64,000 nucleotides of DNA from assembly GCA_030998225.1 (NCBI GenBank), contig JAPYXD010000744.1, positions 3,084,849-3,148,848 of the forward strand. The letters are read 5' to 3'. This document shows positions 34,885 through 46,400 of the stretch, in pieces. Made by a program: the position numbers and the translations under genes. Position 1 is the first letter of the stretch, and each line of letters opens with the position of its first letter. The stretch comes from Diplolepis rosae. Taxonomy: Eukaryota; Arthropoda; Insecta; Hymenoptera; Diplolepididae. The notes beneath the pieces were generated by a model that was given only the letters and a program-made list of their open reading frames with translations, had not been told where the DNA came from and searched no databases.

Positions 34885-36060
34885 AGTAGACATATATATA
34901 TGATTAATTGTGCGCTTGTCAGATGGCGCCGTCATCGCTATGTTTGGTCAGTCTAAAAGCATTGAGTGTCCATAGCCTGGAGTTGAGTAAACCGTGAATC
35001 GCAAGATTTATTCCAACAGTTACATCGATTCACGCAGGAACGAATGAAAGTAATCTGCGCCTTGGGCACACATGAAAAATTTTTAATTTCAAAAACTTAA
35101 ATTCTTAAAATTAAATTGATCTTATGAAAATTTAAACAAAAAAAAATCGATAAGTGTATTACATAAAATATGAAATATCACATAAATTACTCAGGCAGAA
35201 TAATAATTTGGAATTCGCGAATGTAAAATCCATATTTTAAAAATATAAAACACAGAAAATAAAAGAACTTTCTTTTAAATGTTTTTATACAAGATACTTC
35301 TTAATAATAATGCAATTTTTTAATGTACATTTGAAAATTTAGTTTCACTAAACTTCATGCGTTATTATAATAAAAATGTATACTAAATGTAATTTAATAA
35401 TTATATTATATATATCAATAATCATAGTTATAATAATTGTATAATTATATTAATTTTTTAAAATATTTTATTAATCATTTATGAAAAAAAGTTGATTTAT
35501 TTTTACTTGAGTAAGGCTAAAAAATTTTATTGACGGCACTTACTCTCACAAGCTCTGAATTACTCATGCAGTCACTATATAAGAAAGTTCCAAATTTTAT
35601 ATCTCAGCATTGTAAGCGAGCGTGTGCGTGATTCGACGAAAGCGTATCGTACTATATATAAGTGTTATTATTAGGTTTATATATGTAAGGTTATATGTTT
35701 AAGTGTATTTGTAATTTGAAATATGATTGGCTACGTCCGTAATAGTGTGAATGTATTTGTAAGTTGTTTATGTATATACCGGATGACTATTGGCAGGCTC
35801 GAAGTAAGAATTTTTTTTTATTTGAGAGAACCATACCATTGCCAGTTGAAATAATACGCCCGATGCTCATTTTACCCAACTACGGTTTGAAGCACCTCAA
35901 GCGTCGGTGATATACTTATACATTTCATGTTAACCCACTGACGCATGTTGGTGCCCTGTCGTCGATAACGTTTTACTCAACTCCTTACTATTCCCTATGT
36001 AACGCTTATTGTTATTCACTTTGGGTGAATTAGGTATATATAAAATTCATTTTACCCGAC
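34885..36060. other. Right interior of the 5.3-kb element
   Basis: AT-rich with no convincing exon. 35870-36120 contains several TTTTAC(C/T)CAACT words matching the subterminal words at the left end, probably subterminal repeats of the element. Confidence 0.45.
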
Positions 36061-36697
36061 TAGGATTTAATAGATGTTCAAATGTCCTTATGTCCCAAGT
36101 TTAATCGACAGAGTTGAGTAAAATTACTTCAACTATTTTTCTCCGTGTACTGTGCCAGATAAAGAACAATGGGATTGTTATCCTGTGACAAAAGAGGGTG
36201 TTTACGGTAAATTATTTTTTTATTCCAAAACATTTTCTGAATCTTCAACGCATTGCTTTACATCATTCTTTTTTTTACAGATTCTCATGAAAAAGCTAAA
36301 AAAAAAGCTATCGACAGTGACAACTGTACAACCGATACCGAGGATATTGGCCGCGGGAAAAGAGCTTAGAAGCCGAGTGCTATTATGAAGGACTCTAAGG
36401 AAAGTCTTTCCCACAGATTTTTCAGAATTTGGACTCCCGAAAAATCAAATCATGGTACGTGCTAAGCAGTAATGACTTACTTCTCCAGACAAAGCGTTTG
36501 CAGTAAGAAAAACTGAATGAATTTCGTCAAAACTAAAACAATATAAAATTGAATATAATAAATTTCATCTCGTTTACATTTTCACAATTATTTAAACATT
36601 TAAAGTGCATATAAAAAATTACGAAACACAAAATGATAATCTAGAATAATCTCGAAGCCCAGCGTATGACATTCGCACTTGATGGTGTTTTAGCAGA

Positions 36698-38399
36698 ATG
36701 GATGCTCCCTCTACTTGGGATGATATCGGACAGTTTACCGAAAAAAGGAATAAGGGAGACTCGAGTGTACATTTATATCTCATTTTATCAAACAAATACT
36801 TCCCTTGCGATCATGGCAAGACTTCTCAAGAAGTCTCGTCAAAGTTACAAGTTCTGAAAATTATAAGAATGGTACATCGAAATAAAGTTGGACAATATGT
36901 TTCAAAATTAAATACGTTTATTTACATTTTAGAAACAGAAATTCAAAAAAGCCGAGTGGAAGTAACAACAATTTTGCAGAAAATAATCGATGATGCCACA
37001 AAAGTGTCTGCGAAGTTTGACAATATTTCAAAACTTTTTCAAAATTTGATAGAAAATAACGCGTAAGACAATTACTGAAATGATTCATTGTTATTTTGTT
37101 ATTTCTGAACATAATTGCATAATTTTGTAAATTTATGATTCAGATTTTCAGAAGAAATTGTTGGATTGTTGATGGGCAATTTTGATGAAATCTCTGACTC
37201 ACTTAAACACTTTTTCAGAAGCCTAAATAATTTGGAAAATGATGACAATTTCAAAGAAAAACTGAATTCAATTTTAATAAACTACTCAGGTGCTTGCGAA
37301 AAAGAATTTGAGCTGTATTTTGATAACTTTAAAAACTCAGAATTCCTCATGATCGGACACAGGTAGCTGCATAAATTGTACATTTGTAAACAATTTTCAA
37401 TCTATACTTTAGGAAATAAATTTAGTTTTTGTCCTTTTTAGAAAGACCAATTTCGTACAAACTGTTACTTAAAAAAAAAGTATCACAAAGACAATGCAAT
37501 AATGATTGTTTCAGTTTCCAATTGAACATTGCGAAGGAACTAGGAGGAAATTCTAGTATTTATCAACATTTGTGTGCACCTTTCGATTGGATGCAACTAT
37601 TAAAAACTCACTTAAAAGCCCTGTATGAAAGTTGCATAAAAACCAACTCATTAGACTGCACTGTTATTAAGTAATGCTATGAGATAACAGAAAAACTTGC
37701 GGTAAAAATTTATTGAATAATACAAGATAAATGAATCATAATAAAAAAATAAGCAGAACTGAAATCCTTATTTTGTAATAAGCATATAGAGACGTTTCAC
37801 GTTTTGTACATATTTTATTTCATGGAAATAAGTGCACCCTTTTAAATATTTACAGGATCAGTGCACCGCTCTCCCAAAAAAACCAAAAAATTTTCAGGAC
37901 GTTCTTACTAAAGGTATAAACGAGTGGCGAAAAAATGATTTCGATTCCATGGGAGATATTATAGGTTTTGAAACAGTCAATGTACTCATGAACCATAAAT
38001 ATGACGAGGTTCATTTGCTGTTATCCCAAAAAATGTTGGTTATTTTGCCCCACAGACAACTATGCAATGATTTTATGTGCAAAGTTAGTATTGACAAAAT
38101 TTCTTCTCCATAACATCAAGATCCAAATCAAAGCTAATAAGGCACTATAAAAAATTCTATTAAAAGCATTACGGTTTATATTTTACTGTCGGAACGTTGT
38201 AAATTTTTTACTTTAATGTACTTCATTTTTACTAGTAGCTCTGTTATTGCTGATGCAATATTTATAATGTATTATGATTGGTGATTGGTATTGTCTCCTT
38301 GCACTAATATGCAAATTCATTGCAGGAGAAGTTCAATTTACAAGACATAGTCATCTCTTCGTGTGACCAAAATGAAGGAAATGTATTAGAAATAAAACG
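36698..38399 (+). CDS. Unrecognised exon cluster
   Basis: Several plus-strand open stretches with protein-like composition and splice-like ends: 36698-37062 (MDAPSTWDDIGQF start; donor CGC before GTAAGA), 37146-37362 (SEEIVGLLMGNFDEISDSLK; joins the first with codon GC plus A), about 37440-37672 (IAKELGGNSSIYQHLC; frame not cleanly joined), 37857-38080 (FQDVLTKGINEWRKNDFDSM; donor AAA before GTTAGT) and 38326-38398 (EKFNLQDIVISSCDQ). The first two are helical and coiled-coil-like. I do not recognise the family. They lie between exons of the DUF4806 gene in the same orientation, so they could be its central part or a gene from another insertion. Confidence 0.35.
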
Positions 38400-40209
38400 T
38401 GAGCTACATATTGATAATTATATTCGATTTAATACATTCGAATATATTAATTTTTATCACAATGTTAGAAGATACGTATAGTATGGTATCAAATTCATGA
38501 TTTTTTCTGGTGGTGATGAGAAAGTCGTCGTGTTTTGTGCATCGCGAAACCAATCCAAAAAATTGATATGCCTCATTCGAAAACAGCATGAGGCCTTTCG
38601 TAAAATTATGAAAATGCTTAACAATACTCAAATGAAAAAGCTACCTGGTTGTCACCAACTAAAGAATCGGCATGTTAAACTAGTTGGCGTAACCAATTGT
38701 ACTTTTTCAGCTGGGTAGAGAGTGCGCCTATCATGATATCAATCCAAATTTGATCATTAAATATTTTCAGAGAAGCAACAGGATAAATTAAATGATGTTC
38801 AAAATATATGTACCGCGATGGAAAATCACAACGTATTAGTGGAACCAGAAAGGACAACAACTCATAATGAACCTCTCCGTGTTCTTTGTGAATCAAATCG
38901 CGCTGAAAGTACGATTCAAGCATCAAACTCAATTGAATTTGTATTTGCCTTTATAGTTCTAGGTATATCATGACCAAATCAATAATTCAGAGAGTACGAT
39001 CTGTTTGAGCGATGACGACAATAAACTAATGAACGCTGTTTACGATCTCGACAAATTGCAAAATTATGGTATAGGCTTATTTGAGAAGCTGCAAGCTGAA
39101 AGTGGTGATGATTTCGTTGTAGATGATGCAACTGCAAATTTTTTCGAAAAAGCATTGCCGTGCAAAACAGAGGAAGAAGTGATGATACTCGAAGCTCGAC
39201 TTCAAGCGTCGACCTCAATGTCTGGAAAATTTGTAAGTATCACGATGTCCACGCTCGGATACAAAAATATATTCACAAAAGACAACAACAACATTTATAA
39301 AATATCCATAAAATACAATAGGAACTAAGATATTTGAAAAATAATTATTAAGATAAATGTCCTTATATGACGAAATATTTGAAGAGTGAAATTATGAAAA
39401 AAATTTTGCAGATTTCATTTGTCCGTGATTTCGGTGAAGGAGAGAGTATTTTTAATAAAGCTATGATGCGAATCATGACTAGAGACGTAGCTGCAAAATT
39501 TACCTGGGATGGGACCGATAAAAAGCATCGTTCGAGACTTTACATTTGAAAGGATTGATATTTGGTAATTGTATATTAATACTCTTTATTAATCATTATA
39601 TGACTTTTATCTTATATATACAGATCTTATATTATACAGATGCGTTGTCGTCGAAAGTGCCAGCCAAAAGTATCAAGGCAAAAATTCAAAATTATCTCCG
39701 TAATTCACCAGCTGTGAGTAAAAAAAGGGAAATGAAAGAAAATTTTGAAGTCATGCGAAACAGAGTACCTTTGAAAAATGTTGAAGCCGTAATGGAATTG
39801 TCAAAGAAGATCGAGGAAGAATCCGTATACCGAAACGCTACACGTATTTATTTCTTAAGTATACTTAATTCGAACGAGAATCAATTATAGATGTTTGTTT
39901 TTTCAGAAAGAATATTTCAAAACGCTTATACTCGACGATGTGAAAGGCAGTGTTGATAATATACTGACAAATGCACTATCGAAAAAATTGGCAAATGTGT
40001 ACAGTTGGAACAAGGAAGACAAAATCATGGCCAGCGAACTTCAATTGTTCAAACTTATAAAAAGTGAGTACGAAATTTCTTTTTCAGGATAAGGAACGAA
40101 TATTCTAATTTCTGGAATTCTCTACAGTAATATTAGTAGAATATTTTGCACATGATGAAGCTCTTGTGGATGTGGAATTAAACCAGTGGTTCGACAAGCA
40201 AAACACGAA

Positions 40210-40674
40210 AATCCAGGATCCAACAAAAAGGAGTACAAAACATCAAGACAAGAAGGACGCAGTCATACAAAAGGCAAAGAAAGCGCGCATAATGGAACAT
40301 AACGATACTGAAATTTCCAGCGATGAATTGTAATTATCGTGAAAACTGTAATAAATGTTTATTAAATTTGAGCATTAGATTTTCTACAAATAAAAGCCTA
40401 AAATGTAGTACAGATATTTATCTTGAGACCAATATCTAAATAAACAGTAAAAATATAACATTTAGCCGATTTTTTAATATCTAAAATACAATTTTTCATA
40501 CCTCTTCTAGAGCTCTTATAACTTAGAGCTCTTGGAAAAATTTACTTACTTGTTCTAGCAGAGCACTTTCGGCGGAAAATCAAACGTCTTCTAGAGCTCT
40601 CCCGTTTTTTCCAAAAAGCTGTTTTAGACGTCTAATAGATGATCTTGTGTTACTTGGGTAGTAATGAGTACATA
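40210..40674. repeat. Right long inverted repeat
   Basis: Inverted partner of 15651-16330. It includes the final coding exon of the right DUF4806-type gene, its 3' region and the outer TAGACGTCTA-bearing end that closes with GTTACTTGGGTAGT. Confidence 0.85.
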
Positions 40675-40689
40675 TTATTCTGATTTTAA

Positions 40690-42745
40690 AAAATCTGCCC
40701 GCTTTGCGGGCACATTCTCATCGCGCGCAGCTCGCTTCGCTCGCAAGCTTGAGCGCGCCTAGGGCGCGCGATTTGATCGTCGTGCTTCGCGCTCCGTTCT
40801 TTCTGGACCTCGCGCTTCGCGCTCGGTCTTGTGCTCTTCGCATACATTTAAGTTTATTTATTATAATTTGATACTGAAGCTCAAACCAATTTTATAATAA
40901 TATTACAGATGATGTGAATTAAGCATTTTCTCAAAGTCACTCAATTTCTTTTTTAATTTAAGTGAAAGAGGAAATTCAATTTACTTAAGGCTCTATCAGC
41001 CTTAAGGAACACATTCTCATCATGGCGCTAGCGCTTCGCGCTCGATTTTCTATATACATTTCAGTAACTTTTTAATAAATTACATGATTAAAATAATTTA
41101 TTTTCTTCCAAATCTCTCAAAAAGAAAAAACAATCGTAGACTTTATTTAAGGAAACGATTTTGCAGAACAACGCTTATTTCGTATCTCACATATTTTGGT
41201 GAAAAAAATCGAATTTTTTAATATTAAAAATCAAAACATAAAATATATATACTGTCCCGAAATGTCTTAATGAGAATTTGTAGACCTCATTTAGGCAAAC
41301 AATTTTCCATCTGAACGTTTTTTTTGTATCTCACATAGTTTGTCTGAAAAATGGAATTTTTGAATTTTAATCGTATTTTTTGGAATTGAAACGAAAAATA
41401 TATGTTTTATCAGAAATTGTGTGAGACAAAATTTGTAGATCTTTTTGAAACGACAAACTTTGTATTCTTACGTTTTTTTTCGTATTTCGAATATTATTGT
41501 TAAAAAATTGAATTTTGGATTTTCAATAGTTTTTTTTTTGAATTAAAAAGAAAAATATGCATCTTATGAAAAAATGTTACAATTCAAATTTGTAGGTATT
41601 TATGTAGAAAATAATATTGTATCATAACGTTTTTTCGTATCTCGTATAATTTAACTGGAAAATGGAATTTTTATATTGACTTTTTTCGAATTTGAATATG
41701 CTGTAACATTTCTAATTTTGATTTAATCAAAAAATGTTATCAGGATAATTTGTAGAGATTTATGAGCACTATCTAAAACCAGTATTGAAATTTTTGATTT
41801 TTTAAAAAAATTATTTTCAAAAACACAAAAGTAGTGCTCAATCCCTCAATTTTGATTGGATGTGGCTGGTTAACGAACTTGTCCTTACTTTTTCGGCTCC
41901 GATAAAGTGTACCAAAGCTCAATTCAATCTGATAATTCTATCGAGAGTTATGCCGCACACGACCTACTAAAGACAGACAGACACTTTCGTAAAAACCATT
42001 TTTTCTGACTCAGGGGGTCTCAAAACGTAAAGATTTGATGAAAATTTCGAAAGTCATTTTTCACATAAAACCAATACAGTAAAACCTATCGTAGCCGACA
42101 CATATGGGAGACAAGTTCGGCTACGATGGGTACCAATGACATGCAATAATTGCTAGGGACTTATTACTAGCTTGGTTCAGTGCTGTGGCAACAGGTGCCC
42201 CTGTGTTTAGTAACACACGTATACCGGTTTGTACATATTTGTTGTGTTTACTTTTGTGCAAAAAGGTGAGTAAAAGTTAGTTTGAAAAATAATCTGTTCT
42301 TTTAGTTGACAATTTAAAAATTTAATGGATAAATTCAGTCGATAAAAAACTATAAGGAATATTTAGTGCTTTTAGAGGAAAATGTATAGATGACAGTTGA
42401 GGTTATGTTGCACGACTGTGTATACATATTTAAGATCTTAATAAGTTGAAATATAATTGGTTATGAAAATTTGTCAATTTTTTAAAGTTATATTGTAATT
42501 AAAATTTATAATTCAAATATAATCAATAATTATATTAATATTTCATTCAAAATATTAATTGAAAAAAAAAATTTCCAAGATGTTTTACCAAAATATGAGG
42601 ACCCTCCAAAGACGGTGTTTAAGGCGGCCCTGACCGTGCACATTTCTCGACCAATAATGTGACGCGTCAGAGTGGGATGTTCGTTAGGAGAGTGTCGGCT
42701 ACGATAGGTTTTACTGTACCTTCTCATCCATGATGAGAATGTAAA
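40690..42745. mobile_element. Composite repeat with GC-rich end and diverged internal units
   Basis: Starts with CCCGCTTTGCGGGC and several GCTTCGCGCTCG-type words (40700-41045), strikingly GC-rich in AT-rich surroundings. It ends at about 42745 with GATGAGAATGT, the inverse of ACATTCTCATC at 40711. 41110-41700 holds four diverged units of about 150 bp with CGTATCTCACATA-like cores (41181, 41335, 41481, 41636). A GACAGACAGACA tract at about 41972 precedes CTCAGGGGGTCTCAAAACGT, a sequence style I associate with dispersed insect repeats. No ORF. A MITE at 42077-42716 is nested in it. Confidence 0.6.
42077..42716. mobile_element. 640-bp Tc1/mariner-pogo-type MITE
   Basis: Inverted ends of 25 bp starting CAGTAAAACCTATCGTAGCC, with TA on both sides (42075-42076 and 42717-42718), as expected for Tc1/mariner-superfamily insertions. 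No transposase ORF is inside. It is inserted in the GC-rich repeat, so it is younger than that repeat. Confidence 0.92.
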
Positions 42746-43440
42746 AAATAGTTCTAAAATTAATTATTAAAAAATTAGCTTACATCATATAACATATTCA
42801 AATTATTTTGTCCCAAATAAATCCTATGCGTTCAAATTCAACAAATTTTCTATATTATTCACAAATATAAAAGTAAAAGTTTGAAAGAATTATTTTTACT
42901 TTCAACAATTAAAAAAAATTTTTTAATTTTTCTGAAATTTTATGTTGACCTTTGATGAAAAACTATCTAGCTACATACTTAAATGTACACGTTACTTAAA
43001 ACTATACTGTTTAACTACTTGTCAGAAAGGGGTAATAATATAGGTAATGCCAGAGATCATCTCTGGTAATGCATAAATAATAAGATTTCAAAAATCGCGC
43101 CATGACGCTGAGCAATAACGGCAATAACGTAAAAAATTGAGCAACGTAACCTCAAAAAACTACTTCGTGCAGCAGAGGTTCGTGTCCATTCGCGTACCTA
43201 TAGCTTGCGTGTGTTGCCCAATGGATAGAATCATTCTTATGGATTAAAGTCGTGATTGGATACAGTTTAATTATTTTTCCAGTGAAATGGAGAAAATGCC
43301 ACGAAGTCTAGGAAGTGCCCGTCGATTCGTATCTTCAGGAGAGGTTACGTATCATTAAAGCAAATAATCCATGAATACGACGTGCATCCAAGGCTGTGTC
43401 ATTTTTTTGTAGTGATGTGGAACTTGGCAATAGTAGAAAT
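42746..43440. promoter_or_regulatory. Upstream region of Tango1
   Basis: The 300 bases before the Tango1 ATG are less AT-rich and contain several CpG sites (43090-43210). They probably hold the promoter and 5' untranslated region; the transcription start is not determinable by eye. Confidence 0.4.
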
Positions 43441-46400
43441 ATGACGAAGATTACCCCAAGAAATCTATTTGTCCTTTCATTGATCGTTTTAATAAATTTT
43501 CTAATATCACTTAGTTCGGCATTAATTTCCGATACGCGTTTATGTTATGATGAAAAATGTTCTGGTAATTGAAGCCATACTTTACTTATTATGCTGTATC
43601 TAATTGACAGAAGCTTATTTACTTTTCCATTTACTATATTTTTTGATATGTTTCATCAACAGAACCCATCTCTCTGGCGAAGACGTTATCAAAATACTAT
43701 ACCAATGATAAAGCCATCCTTTCCTTCAAAGCAAATGCGGATGTTAAAGTTTTTAGTAAAAGTGCTGGTAAACGACTAGATCTGTGGGGTGTTGAGGTAA
43801 GAATGATAATTATGATTTATATAAACTTATCAGTTTTTATAAAGCTTTACAAAATTTTGTTGAAAATTATTTATTGCCCGTTTTATCCAACAATTTTGTT
43901 ACTCTTATTTTTAGATTCAAGGTTGATTTTAGAAAGTTTTGTGGATTTTTGTTGCTTTTGTTGAATAATTACCAACTTATATATCAATAAGACAAAATAA
44001 AGGCATAATTTATCCAAAAATAGTTTAAAAAGTATAAATGTACAACAGTTTTATTTATACATAAATAATGCCTTTATTTTGTGTTATTTATGTATTTGCT
44101 GTCACAAAATAAGGATTTTCAATTATAAAAAATAATCAAAGATCACGTATTTTAGAGGGGAATTAATTCTTTTACAGATTGACGGTAAGCGAGGATACGT
44201 TCCAAAAAATTTCATAAGGGAATTCAAACTTCTACAAACAAAGTTAACTTTTGAAGTGCCTACAGAATTAGTTCAGGAAATTTTAAATGAGGAAAGATTA
44301 CAGACACCAGAAAATAATGTAATAAAAGAAGAAACTTCAGAAAGCTTGTCAGAAGCTTCGGCTATTGATTCTACTGAAACGCCAGAAGAATCAAATTCAC
44401 ATTCTTTAGATAAAAAGGGAGAAGAGAAACCTGAAGCATCGGTAATTGATTCTTCTACCAAAAATATAGAACACTCTGTACCAATACCAGAAAACGTATC
44501 CCCGTCTTATGAAATCGTAGACGGAACTACAATTCCTTTAGCGCCAAATGAGCCCCCTTTAGATTTTTTATTTCAACCACCCGATGAAACAACAGACGAT
44601 AAAGAACCTGTTTTAAGTCTTCATCCCCACCCTAGTTTAGTTTCTTCAACTTTATCTTTTGTATCCAAAGTGTTCGACAGAGTAACTGAGCCTTTCGAAA
44701 GAACAAAACAGGAAGAGGAAGATAAGGAAACTCCAAAAGAGGAAGATTTAAGGATCGAAAATTTGAGAAATGAATTCAAAGATGAAGGAACAAAAGTAGA
44801 TGAAACTTTTCTTCCAAAAAGTAAAGATCAAGTTCAGTCACAAATAAATAAAGTGGAAAAAGAACTGGAGTTCATTGATACTACAATAGAAAATAAGGTT
44901 TCAGAAGAAATCTCAGAGGAAAAAGATAACGAAGATATTAATGAAGATAACGTTGAAGAAGATGATAGTGAACAGGATGAAGAGGATGAAGGTGAAGAAA
45001 GTGAAGAAGAGATTCCTCAAAACATCATGATTCCTGAAGAAAAAACTAAAGTTGTAAATTCTGAAAAGGATGACATTAAAAGCGTGTCTGAATCTTTGAA
45101 AAATTCGGAATTAGAGATTAAAAGCAATACAAAAGAAGATATCATTAACAAGGAGGTTCAAATCGAGGATTCTTTAGTAGAGGAAAAAGTTATACTAGAA
45201 AAAGTCTCTCTTTCAGAAATTATTTCTGTTGGAGTAAATAATGATTCAAATTCTTCAGAGGAAAAAGTTACTAATCAAGTGCCTTTTCTTAACGCTCAGA
45301 GTGATAAAGGAGTTTTTAAGTCAGAGGAAAATGTAACAATACTTGAAAATAAAAATGAAAATAGGGATATTAAAGCTGAATTTGTGGTTCCAGAAGCTCA
45401 ACATTTAAGTGAAGAAAGTAGGAACGTTACGAACGAAATTCCTGAGATGGAGGCTTTGAGTAATGAAATGCAGAAATTGGAGCCAGTATCTATTGAAGAG
45501 GTCGAGAAAAATGTACATATTGTAGATAGCAATTCTAGTGTTAATAACAAGAGCGATATCGATGCTGAAAGTTTCCAGACCTCGAAAATAGACAACTTTA
45601 TTGAGCACGAGTTGGATTCTATTAAAAATGATGTCATTTCCAGTGAGAAAGATGTCGTTCTTAATGAGAATGATATTGTTTCCATTCCAAAAAACGACAG
45701 CTTTATTTTTGAAAGCTTGGAACCACATTTTCACGAAGAAGTGGTCCCTCATACTAATCAGCAAATTTTAGCAGCTGAACAAGTCTCGAATTTGGATGAA
45801 TTTCCAAGCAATCGAAATTTGTTGAATGTTGTTGAGGAGGCTCAGTATGATTCTCGTAAGTACATAATCGAATTTTTTCAATTTAAATTTCTGTCTAGAC
45901 CTTAGTCTAAACGTAATGAATCGTTTACAAAGTATTTAATTTTAAATGTTTAAATTTAGTTATTAAGTGATTTTGTTGAATTAGTTAGTTCTAAAGTACA
46001 ACCTTAATTTTATTGTAGAAGATTCTCAGATTGATAAAGTATCGATGGGTGAAATTAATCAAATTGGTATTTCAACAACTACCCTCAGTGAGGAAATTAC
46101 AGACAATGAAGAAAAGCCACTGGTTGAAAGTTTCTTTACTGAATCAGACGCGGAAAAAGAGGAATCTATGATGCACCCGCCCTCCGGTTTGTAAAATGAA
46201 AACTATAAATTTAAACTATTTCTGGGAATTTGAAACTAGTTCAAAATTATATCGTATATTTATTGTTGCAGTATTACCTCCTGAGGTGTGCGAGAAAGAT
46301 TTTGATTGTTTAATTGTAAGTATATTTTTTAAATGAACATTTCAGTTAACTGACGCGTAAAATCAAGAAATAAGAAAGAATTTGATGTTCAATAATCAAA

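Larger units (their letters stand above)
30810..36146. mobile_element. 5.34-kb TIR transposon carrying captured gene fragments
   Basis: Ends ACGGAGAAAAATA (30810) and TATTTTTCTCCGT (to 36146) are inverted; similarity continues for about 75 bp (AAGTAATTTTACTCAACT on both sides). The 4-bp target duplication GTAC is at 30806-30809 and 36147-36150. Taking out the element and one GTAC joins ILNR to TVPDKEQW in frame in the host DUF4806 exon, so both boundaries and the duplication are well supported. The interior holds a THAP-like ORF, four ANKFY1 exons, part of a foldback repeat and other repeats, but no recognisable transposase. It is therefore non-autonomous; four-base duplications with CAC/ACG-type ends occur in Chapaev-like groups, which is only a guess here. 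Confidence 0.9.
30646..40333 (+). pseudogene. DUF4806-domain gene, right copy, interrupted by a 5.3-kb transposon
   Basis: The start ATG at 30646 opens the typical N-terminal module (GKYAVVVFDN... VPESWIFERNGKSF...WWPKG). The exon is cut at 30805 by the element 30810-36146 and resumes at 36151 with VPDKEQWDCYPV. Further exons: 36281-36454 (in-frame TAG at 36367 after GRGKRA), about 38772-39231 (ALPCKTEEEVMILEARLQ, first DUF4806 domain), 39411 onwards (FVRDFGEGES...KFTWDGTDKKH, frame change near 39530), 39640-39843 (VPLKNVEAVMELSKKIEEES, second DUF4806 domain), 39907-40063 (VYSWNKEDKI) and 40128-40333 (stop TAA). Two tandem DUF4806 domains are visible. Exons at 36698-38400 may belong to it or to a separate insertion. 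Function is unknown; the copy looks inactive. Confidence 0.65.
15651..40674. mobile_element. 25-kb block bounded by long inverted repeats with DUF4806-type genes at both ends
   Basis: The left edge ACTACCCAAGTAACACAAG (15651) is found inverted at the right edge, ending about 40674. Similarity continues inwards for over 450 bp: to about 16330 on the left (which has about 245 bp extra at 15751-15990) and about 40210 on the right. It includes the 3'-terminal coding exon of a DUF4806-type gene, ending EISSDEL-stop on both sides. Everything between is a nest of other elements. No clear target duplication is visible. It could be one very large element or two copies of a DUF4806 element in opposite orientation. 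I saw no second pair of the same ends inside, which leaves both options open. Confidence 0.6.

Noticed and set aside
44273..45764. Minus-strand ORFs opposite the long acidic Tango1 exon
   Set aside because: Antisense shadows of GAA/GAT-rich codons; the plus-strand exon is in phase with 17 others.
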